Positions 53,000 to 63,093 of a stretch of 64,000 nucleotides of DNA are shown here, piece after piece. A program made the translations under genes and the position numbers. Under the pieces are notes generated by a model. That model was not told the origin of the DNA, searched no databases, and worked only from the letters and a program-made list of their open reading frames with translations. Numbering within the stretch: the first letter of the stretch is position 1; the number at the start of each line of letters is the position of its first letter. The stretch is from Ascaris suum (lineage: Eukaryota; Nematoda; Chromadorea; Rhabditida; Ascarididae), in the NCBI GenBank assembly GCA_013433145.1, contig CM024177.1, positions 4,552,110-4,616,109 on the forward strand, given 5' to 3'.

Positions 53000-55410
53000 A
53001 TGCCTAAAACGATATAATAAACTAATAGCTATCAAAATCTCCTAAAGTAACATCGAAATCACTACAATTAATATTTTAAGAACGAAATTGAGCCCACCGC
53101 CTGTGTGTCGATTATTACCTGACAAATCCCGTCCCAGCTTCCCACCTTTCTTTCCTTGAGGAAAATTTGCACAGTAAAATCGGGGATTTACCCAAAGTTG
53201 CACAATTCGATTTCAACACAATTGGAGAATGGCGGCGAGAATATTCAACGACTTTTTTCACTACTTATGAAGATTTTTTGGTGAAAAAACTTCGAGGCTA
53301 AGAAAGAATGTCCACTGCGACAAAAAAATCAAAACGTGACTTACAAGTCAGTTAAAACTTTAACATATAGTCCACCACTACAACGCAATGTTAGCTATTC
53401 TAGTCATACACAGCTATGAGAAGGTTGCCTCATGACAAGTGAAGATATCGTCTGCAGGAGTGATATCAACCCATCACATTTCATTTCTAAGGCAAACAAT
53501 CCGATCGCTTAGTTTTTTGAGGCTCCTCCCCGACTGTTGTATGTTAATAAGGTTGCCAAAATGTTCAAGCAGTATACCATACACTCGCTCAAGCAGAAAG
53601 TGAATAAAATCTGATGAGATGGAAAATGAGTAGCCTAGTTGACAGCAATCTAGTTCACCGAACATAGTCCGCCCCTTCACTCAGAAGCGTTCTCGAACAA
53701 TTTGCTTTTCATTCAGCAATTTTATCAAATGAGAAAACTAGCCACTACACGACAGCTAATGCTGAACCCACAATGCAAGTAGACATAAAAATGGAGGAAA
53801 TTAGCAATGCACGGCAGAAATAAGCGATCAGTGTGATAGTTAAATTTGAGCACAATGTAAGTTGAGATATGAATGAGTATTGCAACGAATACTGCGATTG
53901 GTTTGCAATCGTCAATGCTGCATTGATGGTCTCAAAACGTGAGGCCATCCACTAATAAATGTATAGTGTTATCTATTATGGAACGGTGTTCTTGGACAAA
54001 CAAGCAGACTTCTTGCAATCTTCCTCGTGCAAATGCAGACTTAATTAAACACATTGCAGATTATGCAACGCTAATATTATTCACCACTAATTTCCTGTCT
54101 ACCTTCGCAGATCACCTAAGTTCACTGATCGTGGAACAGCTATCACACACAGCGCGTTAAGACGCAGAGGAATTTTGAGAACTGCCTTTCCTCTCATCGG
54201 CCGCATTTCAAAGAGTCCAAGCAATAGCTTGTGTTTATGGGGTTTTTTATTTTTTACGAACACAACAATCTGTGAAAGATCATAAGACCATATTTCACCG
54301 ACCGCACTGCTTCTCGTCCCCCTCCCCACCCCTACATGTACAAAAACAACGAGCGCCGTTATGATCAGTGATCCCAGAAGGCAACCAGGACAAACCACAC
54401 CTGCTTATTTTCTCGTACTGCAGCATCGCTGCACTGACCGATAAAACCTCAAGCTTTATGGATCTTATTTAGGAACATAAAACCTGCGATATAAATAACA
54501 ACAAAAGATCTATGCGCATCTCCTCCATTAACTGAAGCTTTTTGAGAGCGGGTAATATTGTTATTGAAGGGCTCACTGCATACAAGATAGATTTCTGGCA
54601 CCAAGCACAGTGAAGAAGAGGGAGAGGGTACCACAGGCAACGTCTATCCGCACCAAGCTTAGTTACGGTAAAATGTGGATATCGTTGGGCTAACAGAATC
54701 CGCCGCACTGTCATACGCAGACTCGACGGTTCATGTGTCGTGCAAAGGCCTTAACGGTCCACACTTTGCAACGCCACGACACCACCGCCCCCTTCCCTTC
54801 CCTCCTTCTGTCCCCTCTCAGCAGCGGTACCGGTTTAAGAAAAACGAACGACCTTCCATCGACTGAACTTAAAGCTGTATATAAACTCAAACATACGAAG
54901 CAAAGACAAGCCATCAAAACCAACGAATGAAACAACAAGTGGGGAAGCGCATCGGGAGAGCTAGCACATATGCGCTTTAGCAGTTCATTCACGTGACCAG
55001 AAGAAGATACCGATAAAAGACAAAAGCAGGGAACAACGCTGGCAAGTAACTTCTACAACAAATGAAATCAAATGGCCCGATCGGCTGAAATAAAGACCTG
55101 AGGAAGCAGAACATATGCAATTTCTCTTGAATTTTTAAACGCCCTTTGGAAGTTGACGGACCAATGAAAGATACATCATACCTGCAGATCTCCTAAACCA
55201 CAACTGCAATTACGACAATTCCCGAATTTAGAATATCGCACAACAAACGAAATACTGTTCTCGATAACTCGACACAACAAACCTCGGAAAGTAAACAAAT
55301 GCAACCTCACATCGTGAGCAAAAAATGATTTTCGAAACACAACCGATTGCAATTTTTCGTTGTAAGACTGAAGCGAGCCTTAGCAGCTTCGACAGTTTGG
55401 GAAGGGGTCG
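53000..55410. other. Region upstream of prefoldin with one doubtful ORF
   Basis: No recognised gene. A protein-like 93-codon minus-strand frame (54992-54711) is listed separately. A second frame, 54714-54469 (-), is also open in a GC-richer patch. Confidence 0.4.
54711..54992 (-). CDS. Hypothetical 93-aa ORF with one membrane span
   Basis: ATG-initiated frame ending at TGA, preceded by a pyrimidine-rich stretch. The product has a hydrophobic segment (LVLMACLCFVCLSLY) at about residues 28-42, followed by a strongly basic C-terminal half. G+C is higher than the flanks. No family recognised; it could be an exon, a small membrane protein or chance. Confidence 0.2.
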   Translation of the reverse strand: MNELLKRICASSPDALPHLLFHSLVLMACLCFVCLSLYTALSSVDGRSFVFLKPVPLLRGDRRREGKGAVVSWRCKVWTVKAFARHMNRRVCV

Positions 55411-55414
55411 ACGC

Positions 55415-55652
55415 ACTTAGCCCATAAGCGCAAGCGCACGAGAGAGATGGAGAGAGACCGCGCGCGTCAACGGAGAGCTGTGCGGTAGTGGTAACTCGGC
55501 AACAAAAATATCGCAGTAAATATGAAAATATACCGTAAGGAAACAAAATTCGAAAGACGAGTTTCAGCACATCTTAAAGAGCATTGAATGCTCTATCAGA
55601 ATCACTAATAAGCTGAGACAAAAGCAAGAACTTTTCTATAAGATCAATTTCT
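55415..55652. repeat. Left arm of long inverted repeat
   Basis: About 238 nt whose reverse complement recurs at 59575-59807. It includes a perfect 8-bp palindrome with a 1-nt centre (agagcatt g aatgctct) near 55579-55595 and a C+G-rich outer end. Sequences beyond the outer end differ from those beyond the right arm, so the repeat boundary is sharp. Confidence 0.85.
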
Positions 55653-55833
55653 TATGCGACGCGCATTTGCCATAAATTTCAATGTCGCGTTATGCATTAT
55701 CTTATGCGTTATTCTCCTGCATTTGTGACACTGTGTTCTTATTGGTGAACTAACCGAATTCATGAAATGATCCTCGGCAGTTTAATGAAATGACCCAATC
55801 TTTCTTAAGTTGCATTAAACTCCCTGTGACTCT

Positions 55834-55892
55834 TCAGAATCACTAATAAGCTGAGACAAAAACAAGAACTTTTCTACAAGATCAATTTCTTA
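55834..55892. repeat. Partial third copy of the inverted-repeat inner end
   Basis: About 58 nt nearly identical to 55596-55652, in the same orientation and 240 nt further in, suggesting an internal duplication or a nested partial element. Confidence 0.8.
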
Positions 55893-56094
55893 CGCATTTG
55901 TCATGAATGGATCTTTCGTGCGATTGTTATATGCATCGGTTATGAATTCTTCAGTTCGACAGTTCCAGGTTTCCATCACTTCATTTCTTTCTCGTATAGG
56001 CATACCGATAACGGGCATTGTAAGTTCGTTTGATGGTAAAAAGCCAATCGACGCTTTCAACGCCTAGTTAATTGCACTGACATAGTTTGACTGC

Positions 56095-57296
56095 ATGCAG
56101 CACTTGCTCTCCGACATGGACAATCAGGACTGTGAAGGAAAAAGCAGCTCGAAGGCGACATGCTCCCAATTCGAAGAATTGCGAATTAGATGGCAGGCGA
56201 CCACAGGTGGTTACAAAGCAGGAAACCTTCAATGTAGCAGCCATTCTAAGTGCGCAACTCTAGCCAAAGAAGCCAGCCAAAGCGTAAGATGTGAAGGAGA
56301 TCATAAAGAAGGTGGGGCTATCAAGAGCACTTGTTTTCAGCCACTAATCTAGAACGGCTGAATAACGTTTAGAAGTACGTGCCTCCGTGCAACTTACCTG
56401 TCCACCGACTCGTGTTCATTCCAAGTCGTTCAAGAAACCAGGAGAATGAGCAACGGCGCAGTCAGAGGTGATGGCAATTGTTTTTACACCCAGCATCATG
56501 GTAAGCAGTTTCTCGCATCCGAAACCATCCAAGAGAGAGCTTGTCATAACAAAGTTTGCGCATTCGACAATGCAACCTATTATTAAGTCGACTCAAGCGG
56601 ACCGGAAGCTTGTTAACGGCATAAGCCGCGTGCAGTGCTCAACCTTCAGAAAGTTAGTGGGCAACGCATTTTTGCACAATGCCGTTAGGACGTTAAGGAC
56701 TCCTTCAGGCATCCTTATTTCGCACAAGAAAGGATCCTAGCAAGGGAAATTGGCGTTAGCATTAGATAGCGGGCGATTCATTTCGACCTTTCAGGGCACT
56801 CGCGTGTTGCATCAAGGGAACGGGACATCATCACCCAGATATCCGATCATTCTCACCATCTTTACATATCGCAGAAGACTGAGCTGTGGATAGTTATCGT
56901 TTTGAATGTTATCAAACAATTCATTGCTTCAGAGGAGTCCGTAAACAATGCTTTAAAATGAGAGTTCAGATCATAAATGAGTGTGAGTAGATTTCAGAGA
57001 TGTTCATATCTAAGGCCACGTGTAACAGTGTGGACGAAGTGCTGTAATGGAAACGGGACACAGCGCTGAACACTGTGGGTACTCTGCGTTGGGGAGCCGA
57101 CATTGACTCAATGGCTGCAGCGCTATGCTTCGACCTGGACATCTATATGTGCACTGCGACGGATGGAATCCGGCAAGGCTACTTTACTTTGAATACTTTA
57201 AACAGCCGTTATTTCGTCGATTTCATCGTTCCTTCCATCGATGCAGCCGGCAACTCTTCCATCTATAGCGATCCTAAACCCCCCGCATCCAAGTAA
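56095..57296 (+). pseudogene. OTU-type cysteine protease relic
   Basis: The plus strand carries the OTU catalytic cysteine box RGDGNCFY at about 56464-56487. It is preceded in the same frame by a hydrophilic Lys/Ser-rich region (from 56095, interrupted by stops after 56352) and followed after a frameshift by further open sequence (56468-56740). A second block at 57075-57296 (WGADIDSMAAALCFDLDIYM) resembles the later OTU helix/strand region. Stops and shifts separate the parts, so no intact protease is encoded. OTU domains cleave ubiquitin; related copies are frequent in hookworm repeat-associated sequences. The Cys-box is directly visible; assignment of the 57-kb block is inference. Confidence 0.45.
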
Positions 57297-57459
57297 ATAC
57301 ATACAGGCGCCTCAGCGGGTCTTCCCCCTGTTGCGGCCTGCCGCGTGATCGTTTTATGTCTCTTGGTTACCACTAGAAGATTTACTTAGTCCGTCTATGG
57401 TCATTTAACCTGGCTATTGACCAGCCCACCTTAGTTTTTATTTGTACATTTCCTCAACG

Positions 57460-58240
57460 ACATTTTTCAATGCGGATCCAAAACGCAACTCTTCTTCGTG
57501 GTGTGTTGCAGTTTTTTGATACTTTCCATTCCCCTTTCCATTGCTCGCTGCGTCGTTGCTCGTTTGTTTTTTTCAGCGAGTGTGATATTCCACGCTTCGC
57601 ACCCTCACGGAGGAATAGGGATGACCGTCGAAGTGGAGAGTTCTCCTTTACGGACATTTTTATCAATGTGTCGTAATAGATATCGTTGAGCTTGGTGAAT
57701 ATTAGCCAATGCGCTCTTTTTCATCTGCATAATTCCTGACCCAAATCGCCGCTCATTTGCAAGTCTATGCTAGGTGTACAAACGGCTCCACATGTTCGAT
57801 ATTTCCACTATCGAGCTTCATGGGAAACTGACGACAGAGTGCATTTTTCATCCACTTCGTTTTGCATTTGCAAATGCTGAGCCCAATTTTCTTGGCATTC
57901 TTGTTGAGCTCGTTCAGTGAATACTGCAAGTTTTTTGGGTCATCGGCAGCGAGTAGAACTTCGTCCGCAAAGAGAAGCATTTGGAGTTATTTGTTGAATA
58001 CATTGAAATCATCTGCAGCCTCCACCTTTCTCGAGAGTCCTTCGGGAGTTGATAAGGATGTCGGGGAACAAATGTCCTCTTGTTTTGCGCCTGTTCCGGC
58101 TGACAGGCCATATTCCTTGCATCCTTTTCCTCGCCATCTCGTCAAACATAAACAGCTGTCGCGAATCATCGCGAAGCAACGGTGATTCATGGCGGCGCAG
58201 AGAATGAACAAAGGCGCCAGTGAGACGGGTACCATCGGAA
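57460..58240 (-). pseudogene. Non-LTR retrotransposon reverse transcriptase fragment
   Basis: Read on the minus strand in several frames, the order of reverse-transcriptase blocks is preserved: GAKQEDICSPTSL (the GVRQGDxxSP block), then LLFADEVLLAADDPKNLQYS (the FADD box), KIGLSICKCKTKWMKN, HVEPFVHLA (the SYVYLG block), and a C-terminal part with STVIP and ALERC-like residues. The catalytic FADD box reads FADE. Frameshifts separate 58235-57987, 57980-57765 and 57700-57460, and the 5' endonuclease part was not found. This is an inactive copy of an element like those common in hookworm genomes. Confidence 0.85.
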
Positions 58241-58565
58241 GCTCAATTCATGACGCTGCCGACCCCATCTCTAGTCAAGATGGCGTCGCGAATGTAGCTC
58301 TCACACCTCCGAAGTGATACACTGCCTCACCCCCTAGCAAAAAATGTGCAATTCAAATGAATGGACGGAATAGCCGACAAGGCCAGAGCAATCGACGGAA
58401 TAGAAGATTGCAGCAGATCAGAAGAGACTTCGGTTTCACTTCCTTTCGCTCCCACTTGATGCGCCGTTCGTAACGGCCGCTCACTCGACTTATTCAATAG
58501 CTGACGGTAACGATACGAGGGTCCAGCCTTTCATGCTTGTTTCAATTGAATGCTTTATTTGATCC

Positions 58566-58955
58566 TTGGTTTATGCGTTCGTTAAATTAATCGTCTTGTT
58601 AGATGTTCATGCGGTGTGTGTTACGAAATGTCAATCGATCTACATCTCTACTCAAGACATTAGGCTACTAGACATCACATTTATATGCTGTGTCGTATAT
58701 CGCTTTACTGTTTATTCGAATGTCAAGGGTTTAATTACCCAAGTTTGGGGTCCGACGGGTGGCGAGCCCGCAGTACCAAGCTATCAAACTTGGGACGCAG
58801 ACGGTGACAGATTCGAAAAAGGGGGCACAAGTGGACGAGCCCACGATCAGGCCTGTTTAAGTTTCGATATTTCGAATTTCCGTTATCGAGTTCAAACGAC
58901 TCAGTGCTTATTCATAGCGAAGAAAAAGAGAACGAAATTCTCGCCCCATGTTTAG
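58566..58955 (+). other. 129-codon open frame across the SL1-like site
   Basis: A plus-strand frame runs through the SL1-like sequence and on to 58955. The part after it (WGPTGGEPAVPSYQTW...) is hydrophilic. If the SL1-like block is the start of a retrocopied mRNA, this would be decayed cDNA. No domain recognised. Confidence 0.2.
58728..58794 (+). ncRNA. SL1-like leader sequence with adjoining hairpin
   Basis: Bases 58728-58749 match the conserved nematode spliced leader 1 at 21 of 22 positions (penultimate A replaced by G) and are followed by GT, the position of the SL donor. The leader's CCCAAGTTTG (58738-58747) pairs perfectly with CAAACTTGGG at 58785-58794, resembling and extending stem I of SL RNA. 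The expected donor context (GTAAAC) and a downstream Sm-binding site (AATTTTTGG-type) are not seen. It may be an SL RNA pseudogene or variant, or the 5' end of a retrocopied trans-spliced mRNA. Confidence 0.45.
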
Positions 58956-59340
58956 AGACTTAAGCTATAAAGGAAATAACTAAAATCCTTTCTTTGGGTG
59001 ACAAACCTACGTGAGAAAATTCCGATTGCCATATCGTTCCATTTAACCAACGGTATTGTACTGCGTTTTGTAAACCTTATCTTTATCCGTGCCTACTTGT
59101 ACTTAAACAATATCACGATCACACCCTCGCCTGCAGTGTGAACACTCATTCATTTATTCTCTATCTCTCTCTCGTTTTTTTGTCCGCGACAACAGCACAT
59201 CTCTGATTTCCTCCACAACAAGCTGTCAATTGAAGTGGCACCAAACTCGCGATGTTTCAAGACAGAGAGAGGTTTACTTGTTAAGCGTTCGCAACTGAAG
59301 CAACATAAAACTTACGCTAATTATATAACGTCTTTTCGCC

Positions 59341-59583
59341 ATGATCCCTATCATATCTGAGATTTCAGATGTCTGCTTCACATCTCTAGAAGATACCCAC
59401 GATCTTGTTGAGAAACGACATCTGTTGCCACTTCGAGTCAGTGATGGGGTTTCGGTGATTCGTCGAGCGATTGCTCTTTTAAATCGCTCGCATGTGTCAG
59501 CAGTGTCAACATACGTCAATCTCTGTAACGCATATACTTCGAGTCTGCAAATTATGTCAATCTCGTGTCATATGAGAAATTGA
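59341..59583 (+). other. Unassigned 80-codon ORF beside the right repeat arm
   Basis: ATG frame with protein-like composition (IISEISDVCFTSLEDTHDL) that ends just inside the right inverted-repeat arm. Probably part of the mobile-element island; no family recognised. Confidence 0.2.
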
Positions 59584-59807
59584 TCTTATAGAAAAGTTCT
59601 TGCTTTTGTCTCAGCTTATTAGTGATTCTGATAGAGCATTCAATGCTCTTTAAGATGTGCTGAAACTCGTCTTTCGAATTTTGTTTCCTTACGGTATATT
59701 TTCATATTTACTGCGACATTTTTATTGCCGAGCGACCACTACCGCGCCGCTCTGCGTGGGCGCGCGGTCTCTCTCCGTCTCTCCTGCGCGTGCGCTTGTG
59801 GCTAAGT
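59575..59807. repeat. Right arm of long inverted repeat
   Basis: Reverse complement of 55415-55652 with scattered mismatches (roughly 90% by eye), including the same 17-nt palindrome. The two arms enclose 3.9 kb containing the OTU relic, the reverse-transcriptase fragment and the SL1-like site. Its outer end is 88 nt upstream of the start codon of the DUF4440-like gene. Confidence 0.85.
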
Positions 59808-59895
59808 ATACCCACACCATGAACAGCAGAGTCGAGCACTCCTCTCAAGAGCCGAACACTTTGGTGGATCGTCCATCGAGTCTGGTCGAATTCAC

Positions 59896-62800
59896 ATGAG
59901 CGGTATGTTATGAACTTCTTTCGCGATATCCCCTTCAGTAACTCGCTGATTTGCAACTTAAATCCTGGTTCGTCTGTTAATTCATTCTCACTCGGTTTTT
60001 CATCCGGGAGCCCATCCTCTGAAATTCCAACAAACCTCTTGTGTGGAGAATTCATCCTCTACAATCATTTAGAGGGGTGCAACTGAACCTCTGAACGGTA
60101 CGTTCAACCAGCCGCCGCATTGCTCGAGTATGTTGTGCCGATCCACATTACTTGTAAACCATCTCTTAAGCGTCGCTTATATATTTATATTTTCACTTGT
60201 TTTAAATAAAGTATTTCAAAATATGGCAAGTAGGTATTTGTGAAATCGGTTCTTACCTGACTATTAATGCTATGCGCTCATTAGAAGTGTTGCATTAAAT
60301 ACCCTCTAAACTGATGGGATGTAAGCATAAAATAATGGAGTCCATGATGCAATTTTCGGCGATGATTCATTCGGTAGAGCATCTATACGGAAGGTAGAAA
60401 GTCTCGAATTTGAATTGTCCAGTAGTTGTCATGAAACAATATGCCGGATAGGTTGTTTTTCATTTGTTTTTCATACTACGAGCACGATCTGTATTGACCT
60501 TTGCCACGGGCCATTCATTTTGCCCTCAGAAGTACCGTTTCGGTTTCAGCCCTATTCGAAGAGATCAAAAGCCGTGAGGCCGAGTTCATGAAAGCGTTCA
60601 ACTCTGGTAACGTGAGCACTGCTGCAAGCATTTTCGATGTGGACGCCTATTTTATGCCAAATGGAAGAGACCCTGTGAAGGGTCGTGCCGGTAGGTGATC
60701 GCTCTATTTCGATTCACCCATGCTTACAATTGCCTGATTATCATAATTTCGCCGTCGCCTATTAATAAATCAGTCATCATTTGCAATGCAATACAATATT
60801 ATATACATTTCAATATGTGAATATAATCATTTTTATGTACAGTCATAGACTGAGGAAAAGCAGAAAGGCACGCCAAGAGAATTGATTGTTTGATATGTGC
60901 TTTTTGATTTCCACTCATCTACGCAAGTACCTTCTTCATTTGCCGGGATGGCGTGATGGGTCGTAGCGAAAAAAAATTGATGCATCAGATTAGTCAACTT
61001 AGAACAGCTATTGATCATCTTATGGCGCATGGTGTAAAGTTAGAGGTTCAGTGAACCTGTAAATCCTGAGTTGCAACTAGCGAAGAGAAGGCAAGCACGC
61101 GCTGAGATCCATAAGAACACCATAATGTTCCTCAACAGTGCAACTTTACAGAGTTGCACAAAAACAAAACAGTGACCAAAAATAGCACGATTACAGCGAT
61201 TCTTGTTCAGTATCTTGCCTTGCTTCCACTGCGATGTTATGGCCGTATCAGTGCAAACATTTCGCCTTTGTGGATGATTTGAGGAGATCCTATGAAATGA
61301 AGTTAAGATTTTTCAGCTAGATTGAGTTAAGGTTTTCAAATGCATACAAAAAGGGAATCTTGAATCATCTGATTCATAAACGTGAAATATGTGATGCCAT
61401 CATCACAACCTCGAAACCATGCATGTAATCTCGAAACCATTTTCACCAGTGACGGTTTAATGCGTTCGGTTCAAAAAGCACGAACAGGTCTATAGCGAAT
61501 TTTCCTTCAAATACTAGATATTGCAAATTCATTTAAGAAAATAGAACTCTCAGTAGAAAAGATGGCTTCTTTTTACTTATTTAATTTAGTTATAATTTAG
61601 AGCACATAAATATCGTGATAGTAATCGTTCGCGAATATGTGTGCGTCTGGCGTATTCGACTCGCAATTCAGAAAATACCAACACAATAATATTAAGTAGA
61701 CGTCGGCATTGACTAAAGCAAAGTCCGGCATCAGCTTTTGCGATGAATCCTTAATTGATATCAGTTCACCTAAGTCAGAATTTCTTTCCGCTTTTTTTTT
61801 CTGCCTCACTGCTTAAACGTTTCAATATTTCCAATAGATATTTGGGAACTTTCAACAATAATTCGTCGTCGTGACTTTATGGCCGAGGTTATTTGTTTAA
61901 TTATGCATGTGTTTCTATTTGCTTGTCTGCTATTTCGATGTCGTCATCCCATGAATCGAACCAGTCATAGCAATAAAACTTAGCGGAATATGGATGTTTG
62001 GCCATTAGAACTACTGACGGCTATTCGGGTTAAATTTCCGTCCGAGTGGTCATTTACCATATATTGACATAAAACCTACAAATTCGGTCCTAAGATGTGA
62101 TTCAAATATGAATTTTATATTCAGAAGTGCGAATATTCTTGGTAGCATAGGAAAAAAATTTGAGCTGCAATCGTTCCATCTAATAGGCGGGGCTGCAAAA
62201 AACATGCATCATGCTGGTCCCTGATGCATCTTCCTATTAGTTCAGAAAATATATGGGTTCTCGCCACCACTTGCTAGGAACTTTCTTGGCTACGACTCGA
62301 AACTGATCATATACTGATGAGAAAGCCGTAATGCAAGGACTTATTTCATGATCGCAAATGCTATTAAATAAGCCCTTATAACCTTAGTTTATCAATCATT
62401 ACTGCTGAAAGTTTATTGCTTTCATGTCCTCGACATAATCAGCAAAAACTTTAAGGCATAAATACAATGACGAAAGAGTCTGGAGCAGATATTGCAGAAA
62501 GCTTGCGTCCCCTTCCGCAATCTCTACCCCCCTCCCCCCTCCCACCCTCTTTGACTATACAAATTTCAAAACCGTAGGAGTTCAAAATTTAGATCGAAGT
62601 TGTTAAGTGGAAAGTGAGGTAGCAGCCATAAACTATAAGTCGCTGAAATCCGGCAAACTATAATAATTCTCTGGAGCGCTAATCAAAGCAGTTGACTCTA
62701 ACACATACACACAAATATTTTCTGAAGATAAATAAATAAACTCAAAACACGTATATAGATATAAAGCTGGACGGGTCGTCATGAAAAAAACATTTTCCAA

Positions 62801-63093
62801 CCATTGAAATAGCTTGAAAATGGAATATTCATCATAGTGTTCATTGCTTTGATCAAAAGTGACGAAAGATGAGGACAGTATCGAAAGCAAGGCATACGGC
62901 AGTCTCAACGAAACAATCGCTCTTTCAGTTGTTTGTCGATAACTATCGAATGCCATTCTTTGACCCAAAAATTATATTTTCTGGATGCCTTCCGAATTCT
63001 TTTCAGCTCCCTACTAACTTTTTTAAGTGATTATTTACAGGAATCGAGGCTTATTTCAAGCAGGGTATGGCCGAAGGTGTGAAGAGTATGCAG
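59896..63093 (+). CDS. SnoaL/DUF4440-like (NTF2-fold) protein, 5' part, runs off right edge
   Basis: Exon 1 coding part 59896-59902 (ATG AGC G, donor gtatgt), exon 2 60550-60690 (acceptor cggtttcag, donor G|gtaggt) and exon 3 from 63041 (acceptor atttacag) to about 63093. Phases agree and give MSALFEEIKSREAEFMKAF..., then FDVDAYFMPNGRDPVKGRAG and IEAYFKQGMAEGVKSMQ. This matches the N-terminal half of nematode DUF4440/SnoaL-like proteins: helix 1, then a FMPNGR-type strand, then a GRAGIEAYFK helix. These are small cone-shaped NTF2-fold proteins of unproven function. The exon 3 donor (gtcacg) is weak, so its end is uncertain. Intron 2 is 2.35 kb. The remaining C-terminal half must lie beyond 63.1 kb, probably outside the window. 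Confidence 0.8.
60691..63040. other. Intron 2 of the DUF4440-like gene
   Basis: 2.35 kb between two recognised exons. No nested gene was seen. A short direct repeat (ctcgaaaccat) occurs twice near 61410-61440, and a C/T-rich tract lies at 62525-62550. Confidence 0.6.
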
